Part shown: positions 44,128 through 52,613 of the stretch, one piece after another
Position numbering within the stretch: the stretch's first letter is position 1
Layout: each line of letters begins with the position of its first letter
Assembly (NCBI RefSeq): GCF_014199395.1
Contig: NZ_JACIJM010000014.1
Span: 1-64,000, forward strand
DNA from: Yoonia ponticola
Lineage (GTDB): Bacteria; Pseudomonadota; Alphaproteobacteria; Rhodobacterales; Rhodobacteraceae
Length of the DNA stretch: 64,000 bases
Direction of reading: 5' to 3'
The notes under the pieces: model-generated
What the model saw: only the letters and a program-made list of their open reading frames with translations
The model's database searches: none
What the model was told of the DNA's origin: nothing
Position numbers and translations under genes: made by a program

Positions 44128-44279
44128 GCGCAGCGGCCTGCCGACACGGTGCCCGCGGTGCACAGGCGTGCGTAGGCGGAACCCTTGGAAAACGGATCGG
44201 CGTGTCCTCGCTGGCGGACAATAGAACGCGATCCGTGAATTGCAGACACGCCGGTGAGAGAGGGCCAGCACATCGGGGC

Positions 44280-44948
44280 TCAGTCCGTCGTTTTCGCTCC
44301 GGCGTCGTCCTTCATCGCTTGAAAACGAGCGCGGGCCTTTTCCGCTGCGTCGCAATCGCAATCGAGAAAGCCATGAACCGGGCAGGTCAGGCACATCTGT
44401 TCCAACCTTGTCTTCAACGCCTGCCGACCCCGGTGAAGGCGGACCGTGATGTTGTTCAAGGTGATGCCAAGGTCTTTGGCGACAGCATCGCGCGGCTGCT
44501 CCTGAAGATCGACGCGCCAGATTACTTCGGCATATTCCGGTCTGAGCGTCGGCAACAGCTTGTACAGACAATTGCATATCGCCTCGTCGAGTTCTTCGTC
44601 GAACCCGTTTTGGACGCTGTCCAGGTCGGTTGGGGCCATGACTACCTCCCTCTGGCGCCTTCGCGAAACCTTGCGACCGTAGTCGGCGATGGACGACGCC
44701 AGAATCTGGCCGAGCCAGCCACGAACGGCGCGCACATCGCGAAGTTGCTCGGAGCGGTCAATGGCGCGCAGCATGAACGTTTGCAGGACATCCTCGGCTG
44801 CCTCCGGATCTCCCAGTCGCCGACGCAGGAAATTCAGGATATGCTGCCGACCTTCCACCAGCGAGCGACGGACAGCGATGTCCGCATCCTTGGCGGCTGT
44901 GTTGGGCTGATCTGCTGTGGATAACCGATCATTCGGGTCGTGATTCAT
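44280..44948 (-). CDS. ECF sigma factor with C-terminal Cys motif (1)
   Basis: A 222-residue group 4 sigma factor. Region 2 is HILNFLRRRLGDPEAAEDVLQTFML with DVRAVRGWLGQILASSIADYGRK; region 4 is LRPEYAEVIWRVDLQEQPRDAVAKDLGITLNNITVRLHRGRQAL. After region 4 comes CLTCPVHGFLDCDC, a CX2CX7CXC motif, then a charged tail. Cys-rich C-terminal extensions in ECF factors such as CorE sense metals directly, so no separate anti-sigma may be needed; none is adjacent. It has a matching ECF promoter just upstream, suggesting autoregulation. The ATG at 44948 follows AGAGGTG. Confidence 0.88.
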   Translation of the reverse strand: MNHDPNDRLSTADQPNTAAKDADIAVRRSLVEGRQHILNFLRRRLGDPEAAEDVLQTFMLRAIDRSEQLRDVRAVRGWLGQILASSIADYGRKVSRRRQREVVMAPTDLDSVQNGFDEELDEAICNCLYKLLPTLRPEYAEVIWRVDLQEQPRDAVAKDLGITLNNITVRLHRGRQALKTRLEQMCLTCPVHGFLDCDCDAAEKARARFQAMKDDAGAKTTD

Positions 44949-44966
44949 GATACACCTCTGAAAAGT

Positions 44967-44994
44967 AAGACGCCGAACCATCGAGAACGTTACA
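44967..44994 (-). promoter_or_regulatory. ECF-type promoter of the first sigma gene
   Basis: On the minus strand: TGTAAC, 16 bases, CGTCTT, ending about 19 bp before the ATG. It matches the 46947 site at both hexamers and in spacing. Confidence 0.65.
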
Positions 44995-45099
44995 CTTTTT
45001 CGGGTGCTTCGGGTGACCTGATTGTTGGTGGTTTTGCTGTTGGGTATGCACAGGCGCGGTCTTTTGGAACCCGGGCCAACGGGCGTATGCCCAGGAATG

Positions 45100-45127
45100 C
45101 GTAAGGTTTCGGCTGCCGCAGCGTCTT
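45100..45127 (+). promoter_or_regulatory. ECF-type promoter of the EamA gene
   Basis: CGTAAG, 16 bases, CGTCTT. The -10 is identical to the two best sites and the spacing is kept; the -35 differs at two positions, so this is the weakest of the five. The gene starts 77 bp downstream. Confidence 0.45.
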
Positions 45128-45203
45128 CTTACTTCGCCCCTGAGTTGGCACATCGGAAAATTTCTGCAATTCCTGCCACTTCTGACTTGGAAAGGAAATC
45201 TCG

Positions 45204-46094
45204 ATGTCGCCGACTGTCATAACCAAAATCGTTTTGGCCATGTTCCTGTGGGCGGCGTGCTTTCCGTTGATCACGGCAGGGCTGCAATACTCGCCGCATC
45301 TGACTTTTGCGACAATGCGCGCAGTTCTGGCCGGAGCAACTTTGGTGGGTCTGGCCATGATTTTGCGCAGACCATTCCCGCGCGGTTGGCGCACGTGGTT
45401 GACCTTGGGGATCGTCGGGATTGGTGCGACAAGTTTGGGATTTCTGGGCATGTTTCATGCAGCAGAATTCGTGTCTCCGGGCCTCGCCACGGTCATCGCA
45501 AACGCGCAGCCGCTGCTGGCCGCAATACTGGGTGTTGTATGGCTTGGCGAAAGGCTGCCGAAGGTCGGTTGGGTCGGCCTTTCGATCGGATTCATGGGAA
45601 TCCTCGTGATCGCGCTGCCGCAATTGCTTGATGGAGGGCAAGAGGGGTCGGCCATCGGTTTCGCCTATATCGTTTTGGCCGCGGTTGGGGTGACCATCAG
45701 CAACGTGGCCATCAAGTCCATCGCCGGCAAAGTGGACGGGCTTTTTGCAATGGGGTTACAGTTGCTCATCGGCAGCGCGCCGCTCGCGTTCGCAGCCCTC
45801 GCGCTGGAAGATCAAAACGCCATTCAATGGAACGCGGTCTTCACGGCATCGCTTTTGGGGCTGGCGCTGTTCGGCTCAGCGCTGGTGTATTGGCTCTGGT
45901 TTTCCGTGCTGGAGGCAGTTGAACTGAACCGGGCGATTGTGTTCAGCTTTCTTGTTCCGATCTTCGGTCTTTCAATTGGTGCCTTGTTTTTCGGGGAACG
46001 CCTGTCCGGGATTCAATTTTCCGGTATTGCGCTGGTCATTTTGGGGATCGTGTTCGTCAACTTAAAGGGAACACGGCGGTCTCAAGGTCGATAA
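45204..46094 (+). CDS. EamA/DMT-family transporter
   Basis: A 296-residue inner-membrane protein with ten hydrophobic segments in two EamA repeats (about 5-135 and 150-290). Characteristic parts are FATMRAVLAGATLVGLAMIL, AEFVSPGLATVIANAQPLLAAILG and the second-half RAIVFSFLVPIFGLSIGALFFGE. Such carriers usually export metabolites or amino-acid-like compounds; substrate unknown. AAAGGAAA precedes the ATG. It is a single gene between the two sigma factor genes and seems to share their ECF promoter type. Confidence 0.9.
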   Translation: MSPTVITKIVLAMFLWAACFPLITAGLQYSPHLTFATMRAVLAGATLVGLAMILRRPFPRGWRTWLTLGIVGIGATSLGFLGMFHAAEFVSPGLATVIANAQPLLAAILGVVWLGERLPKVGWVGLSIGFMGILVIALPQLLDGGQEGSAIGFAYIVLAAVGVTISNVAIKSIAGKVDGLFAMGLQLLIGSAPLAFAALALEDQNAIQWNAVFTASLLGLALFGSALVYWLWFSVLEAVELNRAIVFSFLVPIFGLSIGALFFGERLSGIQFSGIALVILGIVFVNLKGTRRSQGR

Positions 46095-46240
46095 TACAGA
46101 ACAACCTGTTAACCTGTTTTCAAACGGTCGTTTCGGCTATTGTCTTCGTCGAAAGCCTGTTTGCTTCGATACGAATGTGTGTTGCTTATTCAGAGTGACG
46201 CGCGGAGGGGCAAATTGTACGTTAGAGAGACAATGCTCGA

Positions 46241-46263
46241 ATCAGCGCTGTATCGGCGCTGAT
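46241..46263. promoter_or_regulatory. Hairpin/operator upstream of second sigma gene
   Basis: ATCAGCGC and GCGCTGAT form perfect 8-bp arms around a seven-base loop, 39 bp before the sigma ATG. No T-run follows. It could be an operator or an mRNA stem affecting translation. Confidence 0.4.
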
Positions 46264-46301
46264 CGCACCTTCGCAAACCTCTTGGAAAGGGCAGAGACAT
46301 C

Positions 46302-46928
46302 ATGGCATCGCAAGACAGTGGCAAGCCCGATGTGCCCGACGCTTCGCCGGAACGCGCCCTGTTGGACGGGCGCGGAGCGTTTATGGGATTTCTGGTCAAA
46401 CGGCTTGGCAACCGCGCAGATGCAGAGGATGTCCTGCAAGACTTCTGCATCCGCGTGCTGTCACGCAAGGATCAGCTCCGAGACGTCGAACGAATGGATG
46501 CGTGGCTCTACACAATCCTGCGGTCCACTTTGAACGATCACTACCGCAAAGGGACCCGGCGCAGCCGCCTGGCGGCGGCGGCGGCGCGCGAACCAGAGGA
46601 ATGGATTGCCGATGCGCCCTCACAGATGGCGCGGCTGTGCACCTGCCATGGCGGGCTGATTTCCGAACTGCGCCCGGCGGATGCCGAACTGATCCGGCGC
46701 ATCGATTTCGGCGAAGAGGATCGCGAAAGCGTGGCAGCCGATCTGCGGCTTAACCGCAACGCACTTGGTGTCCGGCTACACCGGGCACGCACTGCTTTGC
46801 GCGAGGCGCTTACAACGCATTGCGGCAAGTGCTGCCAAGAGGACCGGGACGATTGTTACTGTCCGCCCGAGGGCTGCGAGAACGACAAACACGAGACTGA
46901 TTGCGAAGAAGAGGGACAACTATCCTGA
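46302..46928 (+). CDS. ECF sigma factor with C-terminal Cys motif (2)
   Basis: A 208-residue group 4 sigma factor related to the one at 44280. Region 2 is AFMGFLVKRLGNRADAEDVLQDFCI with AWLYTILRSTLNDHYRKGTRR; region 4 is LRPADAELIRRIDFGEEDRESVAADLRLNRNALGVRLHRARTAL. The tail has CGKCCQEDRDDCYC, again CX2CX7CXC, plus two more Cys. No anti-sigma gene follows; the next gene is a small protein driven by its own ECF-type promoter. No clear copy of the shared promoter was found upstream of this gene, so it may be the input factor or be expressed constitutively. Confidence 0.88.
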   Translation: MASQDSGKPDVPDASPERALLDGRGAFMGFLVKRLGNRADAEDVLQDFCIRVLSRKDQLRDVERMDAWLYTILRSTLNDHYRKGTRRSRLAAAAAREPEEWIADAPSQMARLCTCHGGLISELRPADAELIRRIDFGEEDRESVAADLRLNRNALGVRLHRARTALREALTTHCGKCCQEDRDDCYCPPEGCENDKHETDCEEEGQLS

Positions 46929-46946
46929 TCGCAGCGAAGTCGGGTC

Positions 46947-46974
46947 TGTAACGATTTCCATGATCCAGCGTCTT
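46947..46974 (+). promoter_or_regulatory. ECF-type promoter of the DUF3141 operon
   Basis: TGTAAC, 16 bases, CGTCTT, 46 bp before the ATG at 47020. Both hexamers are identical to those of the first sigma gene's promoter. Confidence 0.65.
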
Positions 46975-47019
46975 CTTCTGTGAGTCTGCCCGAAGGCACA
47001 ACCGCAGGAGAAATTGAAC

Positions 47020-47352
47020 ATGCCACGTATCACGTCGGATTGGAACTCGGGAGTACCCCGTCAACCATCATCCGATGACGATCTTCGCGTCTTTTTTTCC
47101 CGGATGACCTGCGCATGTGCCGAGACCTCCGCGTACGCAGATGCCCCGATGGCGCGCGCGATGTTCAACCGTGTGGAAGTGATGAAACAACCCCGGACAC
47201 TTGCGGCAAGTGCACTGGGCATTGCACCTGGCGATGCGACCTATCTCCTTTCCGGTCTGCGCGAGGATGTGGCGAAGGATTTCGTGCTTCTGCTGGATGC
47301 GAAGAGACCGCCCGCAAAGACCAACTATGAGAAGGAAATCAGCGATGAATAA
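47020..47352 (+). CDS. Small protein heading the DUF3141 operon
   Basis: A 110-residue soluble protein, MPRITSDWNSGVPRQPSSDD at its start. It contains a CAC pair in SRMTCACAETSAYADAP and a helical, hydrophobic C-terminal half (LAASALGIAPGDATYLLSGL, KDFVLLLDAKRP). AGGAG lies 9-13 bases before the ATG. Its end overlaps the DUF3141 start by eight bases. I do not recognise a family; the operon position suggests a partner or regulator of the DUF3141 protein. Confidence 0.65.
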   Translation: MPRITSDWNSGVPRQPSSDDDLRVFFSRMTCACAETSAYADAPMARAMFNRVEVMKQPRTLAASALGIAPGDATYLLSGLREDVAKDFVLLLDAKRPPAKTNYEKEISDE

Positions 47353-49111
47353 GAGCTTGCGCCTTGCAACCGTGGCGCCGGAGCACCCCCCCGCAGCTGC
47401 CTCCGATGACGCGAAGATAGGCACTCACGTTTCCTATGCTCAAGACGCCTTTGAACGCTGGATGCTGTTTCTCGACACGCTGGGTGAACGCGCCGACAAC
47501 ATGATCGCGCATGAGCGGCAGGGCATGCCGCCGCTACTGGATTTCGATTACGAACTGCTGCTGGACGCACGCACCTTTGAGCGGTCGGCCAACTACGCGC
47601 TGCTCAGGATCACGCGGGTCGGCGACGATTGCTGGGACGATTGCGTGGACGAGGCCAAGCCGCCCGTGATCGTCATCGATCCGCGCGCCGGGCACGGGCC
47701 CGGTATCGGCGGGTTCAAGCGCGACAGCGAGGTCGGCATGGCGATGCACGAGGGCCATCCGGTCTATTTCGTGATCTTCTACCCCGAGCCCATGCCACAT
47801 CAGACGCTGTCGGATGTGCATTATGCCTTGCGCGACTTCGTCTCCGAGGTCGCTCGCCGTCACCCGGACACAGCCCCCGTGCTCTACGCCAATTGCCAGG
47901 CCGGTTGGGCGGCCACGCTGCTGGCGGCGGATTGCGACGGTCTGACCGGACCCGTGGTGCTGAACGGCTCGCCGCTCAGCTACTGGTCGGGCGAGGCGGC
48001 AAGCAGCCCGATGCGGATGATGGGCGCACTGTCGGGCGGGGCATGGGCCGCCCATATGATCTCCGATCTGGGGGACGGGCGGTTCGACGGTGCCTGGCTG
48101 GCGCAGAATTTTGAGACCCTGCAACCCGAAAAGGCGATCTGGGACAAATACGCGAACCTCTTTGCCCATGCCGACACCGAACGCGAGCGGTTCCTTGAGT
48201 TCGAACGCTGGTGGAATGGCTACTACACGCTCAGCCGCGAGGAAATCCTCGGCATCACGCAGAACCTGTTCATCGGCAACCGGCTGGAACAGGGCGAGAT
48301 GCAGCTGGATGCGCATTGCACCGTCGATCTTAAGCGCATCAGCAATCCACTGATCATCTTCGCCTCGGACGGTGACAACATCACGCCGCCCGAACAGGCA
48401 ATGGGGTGGATTGGCAAGCTTTATCCCGATACCGATGCGCTCAAGGCAGCCGGGCAGCGCATCGTCTATATGACGCATCCGCGTGTCGGGCATCTGGGCA
48501 TCTTCGTCTCCGGCTCTGTCGCGCGGCTCCAGCATCGTGCGATTCTGGAAAGCCTGGACGATGTCGAGGCCCTTTCCCCGGGTCTCTACGAGATGGTGAT
48601 CGACAACCCGTCGGGTGACCCGGACTGCGAGACCGGCGATTTTGAGGTGCGATTCGAGCCGCGCGAGGTCGATGATCTGGGCATTGCATCGGACGATGCG
48701 GCCTTGAAACAAGTGGCGCAGATATCGCGGATCAACGAGGCGGTCTATTCGACTTTCGTCAGTCCTTGGATCCGCGCCGCGACGACCCCGGCCAGCGCTG
48801 AGGCGCTCCGTGCGCTGCACCCCATGCGCTGGACCAGAATGATGTTCTCCGAACAGGTGAACCCGTGGATGGCCCTGATCAAGTCCACCGCCGAAACGCT
48901 GCGCGAGACGCGCTCACCATTGCCGGACGACCACCCCGCGATCGTGGCCGAGCGTGCGCTGTCGGCGCGCACCGGCGAGGGTATAGGCGCATGGCGCAAG
49001 GGACGCGATGCCTGGATCACCCATGTCTTCGGCGCGATGTTCGGCAATTTCCCGTTCGCCGCGGCAGTCACACAGGCGGAAAAACTGTCGGCCTCATCAA
49101 AAAAGGAATGA
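47345..49111 (+). CDS. DUF3141 alpha/beta-hydrolase (PHA-synthase-like)
   Basis: A 588-residue cytoplasmic protein of the DUF3141 family, distantly related to poly(3-hydroxyalkanoate) synthases. The nucleophile elbow is VLYANCQAGWAATLLAADC with Cys184, a Cys nucleophile as in PhaC rather than Ser. Later signatures are LIIFASDGDNITPPEQAMGW (Asp of the triad) and MTHPRVGHLGIFVSG (His). It may act on acyl thioesters, which would suit the FabI paralogue in the same operon. The ATG is at 47345, within the end of the preceding gene. Confidence 0.85.
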   Translation: MNKSLRLATVAPEHPPAAASDDAKIGTHVSYAQDAFERWMLFLDTLGERADNMIAHERQGMPPLLDFDYELLLDARTFERSANYALLRITRVGDDCWDDCVDEAKPPVIVIDPRAGHGPGIGGFKRDSEVGMAMHEGHPVYFVIFYPEPMPHQTLSDVHYALRDFVSEVARRHPDTAPVLYANCQAGWAATLLAADCDGLTGPVVLNGSPLSYWSGEAASSPMRMMGALSGGAWAAHMISDLGDGRFDGAWLAQNFETLQPEKAIWDKYANLFAHADTERERFLEFERWWNGYYTLSREEILGITQNLFIGNRLEQGEMQLDAHCTVDLKRISNPLIIFASDGDNITPPEQAMGWIGKLYPDTDALKAAGQRIVYMTHPRVGHLGIFVSGSVARLQHRAILESLDDVEALSPGLYEMVIDNPSGDPDCETGDFEVRFEPREVDDLGIASDDAALKQVAQISRINEAVYSTFVSPWIRAATTPASAEALRALHPMRWTRMMFSEQVNPWMALIKSTAETLRETRSPLPDDHPAIVAERALSARTGEGIGAWRKGRDAWITHVFGAMFGNFPFAAAVTQAEKLSASSKKE

Positions 49112-49117
49112 ACAATT

Positions 49118-49297
49118 ATGGAATGGCTTTTTGAAAACTGGGTTTTGGTTCTCGTCTTCGGCGGAATGGCCGCCATGCACCTTTTCGGGCACGGACATGG
49201 CGGACACAAACATGGCAAGTCGGCCAAGCGTCATGGTGCGCACGACAAGAAGACCGAAGCTTCCGCCGATACCGAGGCAGTGTCGGAGAATGCCTGA
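49118..49297 (+). CDS. Small His-rich membrane protein
   Basis: A 59-residue protein: one N-terminal membrane segment (WLFENWVLVLVFGGMAAMHL), then a His/Gly-rich stretch FGHGHGGHKHGKSAKRHGAH and an acidic tail. This resembles the DUF2933-type protein at 60804 but is shorter. It starts six bases after the DUF3141 stop with AAGGAATG upstream and overlaps the FabI gene by eight bases. The His cluster could bind copper, nickel or zinc. Confidence 0.65.
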   Translation: MEWLFENWVLVLVFGGMAAMHLFGHGHGGHKHGKSAKRHGAHDKKTEASADTEAVSENA

Positions 49298-50132
49298 ATT
49301 CGACGCATGCTGCGATCCTGCGGAACTGCTTGATCTGTCCGGCCGGAAGGGTCTGGTTGTCGGCATCGCCAATGATCGCAGTCTGGCGTGGCCTGCTGCC
49401 CTGCATTTCCGTCAAGCGGGTGCCGAGCTCGCCATCACCTACGTCGATGAGCGCACCAAACCTCATGTGGTGCCATTGGCTGCACGTCTCGAAGCGCCGA
49501 TCCTGCTGCCCTGTGACGTGAATGCGCCGCACGAACTCGACGCTGTCTTCGACGCCATCACGGACCGCTGGGGAAAATTGGATTTCATCCTTCATGCCGT
49601 GGGCAGCGTGCCGCCCGGCGACCTTCATGGCCGCCTGACTGACTGTTCGGCTGCAGGGTTTTCCCAAGCGATGCATGTGTCCGTCCAATCGCTGATCCGC
49701 ATGGCGCATCTTGCCGAGCCCCTGATGAAAAGCGGCGGCAGCCTGATCATTCTGAGCTATCTGGGTGGCGAACGTGTGGTGGAGAATTACAACGTGATGG
49801 GGCCGGTCAAGGCGGCGCTTGAAGCCACCGTGCGCTATCTGGCTCACGAACTCGGGCCGTCGAACATCCGCGTCAACGCCATTTCGGCGGGACCCGTGAT
49901 GACCCGCGCGGCGTCCGGGCTGACCGGCTTTGCGGGTCTTCTGGACGCGACCGCGCGAGTTGCCCCATTGCGGCGCAACGTCACGGCCGACGAGGTGGGC
50001 CGCGCCGCCCTGCTGTTCGCCAGCGAATATACCGGCGGCATCACGGGCGAGGTGCTGCATGTCGATGCGGGTGTTCACGTCGAAAGCCCTGTCGCCGCAG
50101 CCAAAATGAACGTCAAATCGGAGGAATCATGA
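49290..50132 (+). CDS. FabI-like enoyl-ACP reductase
   Basis: A 280-residue short-chain dehydrogenase of the FabI type, which reduces trans-2-enoyl-ACP with NAD(P)H. The nucleotide-binding entry is [19 protein letters not shown] and the active site is [23 protein letters not shown], giving the FabI Tyr-X6-Lys pair and the preceding Tyr. The C-terminal [16 protein letters not shown] is also typical. A plasmid copy beside DUF3141 suggests a lipid or storage-polymer side pathway rather than bulk fatty acid synthesis. Its end overlaps the Rieske gene by four bases. Confidence 0.85.
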   Translation: MPEFDACCDPAELLDLSGRKGLVVGIANDRSLAWPAALHFRQAGAELAITYVDERTKPHVVPLAARLEAPILLPCDVNAPHELDAVFDAITDRWGKLDFILHAVGSVPPGDLHGRLTDCSAAGFSQAMHVSVQSLIRMAHLAEPLMKSGGSLIILSYLGGERVVENYNVMGPVKAALEATVRYLAHELGPSNIRVNAISAGPVMTRAASGLTGFAGLLDATARVAPLRRNVTADEVGRAALLFASEYTGGITGEVLHVDAGVHVESPVAAAKMNVKSEES

Positions 50133-50731
50133 TGCGCCAGACCATTGACGAAACCAATCAATTGCCCGCAACAGAGCGCCGCGATTTCCTGTATTACGCA
50201 ACGGCCTCAACCGGCGCGATTGCCGCAGGCGCGGCGGTCTGGCCGTTGATCAATTCGATGAACCCCTCGGCCGACGTGACCGCGTCCGGCACGGTCAGGG
50301 TTGATCTTTCCGGCGTCGAACCGGGTCAACGTATTACCGTGAAATGGCAGGGGCGCCCGGTCTTCGTCTGGCGCCGGTCACCAGCCGCAATTGAGGCTGC
50401 ACGAGCCGTCGATCCCGACCAGCTTCCCGATCCTGTTGACGAAGCAGTCGAGAATCCGAACGCAAGTAGTGAAGAGCCAGCGCTGGATGAAAACCGCGCG
50501 GCGGGCGAGGATGGCGAATGGCTGATCGTCATCGGTGTCTGCACCCATCTGGGGTGCATTCCGCTGGGGCAGGATGGGTCGGCGGTGGGCGAGTTCGGCG
50601 GTTGGTTCTGCCCGTGCCACGGATCGCATTACGATACCTCGGGCCGGATCCGGAAGGGGCCGGCCCCACGCAACCTCGACATCCCACCTTACGATCTGGG
50701 CGACGACCTGCAACTCGTTATCGGCACCTGA
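50129..50731 (+). CDS. Rieske iron-sulfur protein (cytochrome bc1 type)
   Basis: A 200-residue Rieske protein. A Tat-like N-terminus [20 protein letters not shown] is an uncleaved anchor. Cluster ligands are in CTHLGC (Cys138, His140) and CPCHGSHYD (Cys161, His164), with Cys143 and Cys163 as the structural disulfide pair. This is the PetA design, yet no cytochrome b or c1 gene is adjacent; the complex partners would have to come from the chromosome. An acidic insert (residues 95-135) is larger than usual. It lies in an operon with FabI and DUF3141. Confidence 0.88.
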   Translation: MMRQTIDETNQLPATERRDFLYYATASTGAIAAGAAVWPLINSMNPSADVTASGTVRVDLSGVEPGQRITVKWQGRPVFVWRRSPAAIEAARAVDPDQLPDPVDEAVENPNASSEEPALDENRAAGEDGEWLIVIGVCTHLGCIPLGQDGSAVGEFGGWFCPCHGSHYDTSGRIRKGPAPRNLDIPPYDLGDDLQLVIGT

Positions 50732-50770
50732 CGTGCTGAACCAGCCAAAATTCAAGAAGGAGACTATGAC

Positions 50771-51466
50771 ATGCAAGCCAGGGATATCATGACAACATCG
50801 GTGATCTCGGTCCCGCTGGAGGGACAAATCGAGGACGCGGTACGCTTGATGCTCGACCACAATATCAGCGCGCTGCCCGTCGTTGACGCCGAGGGCGACC
50901 TCAAGGGACTTGTCAGCGAAGGCGACCTCATGCGGCGTGTCCGCGAAACAGACGGACCACGCCGGTCATGGTGGCTCGAGGTGCTGGGCGGATCGGGCGA
51001 TGCTGCCAGGGATTTCGTGAAGCTCAAAAGCCACCGCGTCGAGGACGTGATGACAAGGGATGTGGTTTCAGTAGAAGAGGATACGAATGTCGCGGAAATC
51101 GCGAGCCTTCTGGAAAAGCACCGGATTAAGCGCGTGCCGGTAGTGAGAACCGGCAAAGTGGTCGGCATTGTGAGCCGGGCGAACCTGCTCCACGCCTTGT
51201 CGGCGCTTCAGGATGGGGCGCTGCCGGAGCCGTCGGAGGACGACCGCGTGCTGCGTGCGAAGATTGAAGAGGCTCTGAAAGAAGTGCCTGGTGCAGTGGT
51301 CAACCTAATCAACTACACAGTGGACAAGGGGAATGTCGCCGTCTGGGGTGTCGCCGACAGCGATTTCGAGGAGAATGCGATCCGGGTTGCCGTCGAAAAC
51401 GTGCCCGGTGTCAGGACGGTTGAGGTCCATATGGGGCGACTGCCGGCCTGGGCTTACGGGATCTGA
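50771..51466 (+). CDS. CBS-pair and BON domain protein
   Basis: A 231-residue cytoplasmic protein with two CBS domains (MTTSVISVPLEGQIEDAVRL, about 5-60; MTRDVVSVEEDTNVAEIASL, about 93-150) and a C-terminal BON domain (VLRAKIEEALKEVPGAVVNL and VAVENVPGVRTVEVHMG). CBS pairs bind adenosine nucleotides; BON domains often contact membranes or other proteins. In this operon it may report energy state. AAGGAG precedes the ATG. Confidence 0.9.
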   Translation: MQARDIMTTSVISVPLEGQIEDAVRLMLDHNISALPVVDAEGDLKGLVSEGDLMRRVRETDGPRRSWWLEVLGGSGDAARDFVKLKSHRVEDVMTRDVVSVEEDTNVAEIASLLEKHRIKRVPVVRTGKVVGIVSRANLLHALSALQDGALPEPSEDDRVLRAKIEEALKEVPGAVVNLINYTVDKGNVAVWGVADSDFEENAIRVAVENVPGVRTVEVHMGRLPAWAYGI

Positions 51467-51526
51467 CTCACATTGCGCAGATAAACCCGGCCTGTCAGGA
51501 CGTCGATCGCATCGAGGAGGGTTCGT

Positions 51527-52518
51527 ATGATGGCGCTAACGCCAGGTGCCGCCGACCCTGAAGACAAAACGATTGAAATCGTCGGGGCCGGTCCCGCAGG
51601 TCTGGTCTGTGCAATCGTTTTGGCCAACGCCAATCGTCGGGTCGTGGTGCGAGAGTGGCACGAAGATGTCGGCCATCGGTTCCGCGACCACTTTCAACGC
51701 CTTGAAAACTGGACCGCCGACGGGAACGTTCCGGACGAATTGGCGGAGGCAGGGGCCGCCGCAGATTTCGATCATTTTGGCGTGACCGATGGCGTCGTGT
51801 TCGACAGCCGCGCCACAGCGCACCGGGTGCATGGATCGCAACCCCTGTTCTATCTGTTGCGGCGCGGCAATGCCACGGGAACGCTCGACCGGGCCTTGCT
51901 GGATCGGGCCCGCGCAGCCGGGGTCGAGGTGCGATTCAATGATCGCGTGAAAAGAACCGCGGGCAATATGATCCTGGCGGGCGGGCCACGGCGGGCCGAT
52001 ATCATCGCCGTGGGCTACGTCTTTGACACGACCATGGCCGATGGTGCGTGGCTGGCGTTCGGGGCGGAGATAGCCTCGAAGGGCTACGCCTATTTGCTCG
52101 TGCACCAAGGACGCGGCGCGGTGGCCAGTTACATGTTCTCGGGCTTTCACGATCAGGCAGAATATCTCGCGGCGACTGTATCATATTTCGAACGTCACGC
52201 CGGGCTGCAAATGCAAAGACCGAGAGGCTTCGGGGGTTTCGGGAATGTCCGATTGCCGCGCACCGCGATGCAGGGCAGAAACCCGGTGATCGGCGAACAC
52301 GCGGGCCTCGCGGGATCGACTACCTGGTCGGAAAGCTGGGATCGAACGACACGGACGACGCCTTGGGCCAGGCCTACCGGCTGTCGTTGCCTATGCGCCT
52401 GCTGCTGCCGTTCGCCCGATTTCACTATCGCAACCCTTTGCAGGATCGCAGTTGCAGCCACAACAACTGCAATTGTGTCTGGTCCCAGCACGGCGCGCAT
52501 GAAGTAGCGGACACCTGA
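51527..52518 (+). pseudogene. FAD-dependent oxidoreductase, frameshifted
   Basis: The first part encodes a Rossmann FAD-binding protein: KTIEIVGAGPAGLVCAIVLA with the GxGxxG dinucleotide motif and VGHRFRDHFQRLENW. After NPVIGEHAG (about 52300) the frame leaves the family pattern; the expected tail, QAYRLSLPMRLLLPFARFHY and SHNNCNCVWSQHG, continues in the next frame to 52518. A run of residues usually found between the two is also missing. So the gene is broken near 52310 by an indel or deletion. Confidence 0.7.
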
Positions 52519-52613
52519 CGGATGTGCCTCCTTGCGAATTCGCGTTCCAAGCATAGCGTCGGCTTCGTGACGCCGATGTTGCGACTGGACCGGTGGGGCG
52601 GTAAGCCGCGATC

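Noticed and set aside
46100-46150. TGTTAAC...CGTTTC before the second sigma gene as an ECF promoter
   Set aside because: The spacing is 15 and the -10 lacks CGTC. Not convincing.
52545-52600. Possible sixth ECF promoter before the phospholipase D gene
   Set aside because: GCGAAT and CGTCGG are present but the spacing is 17 and the -35 is poor, so I did not add it to the regulon.
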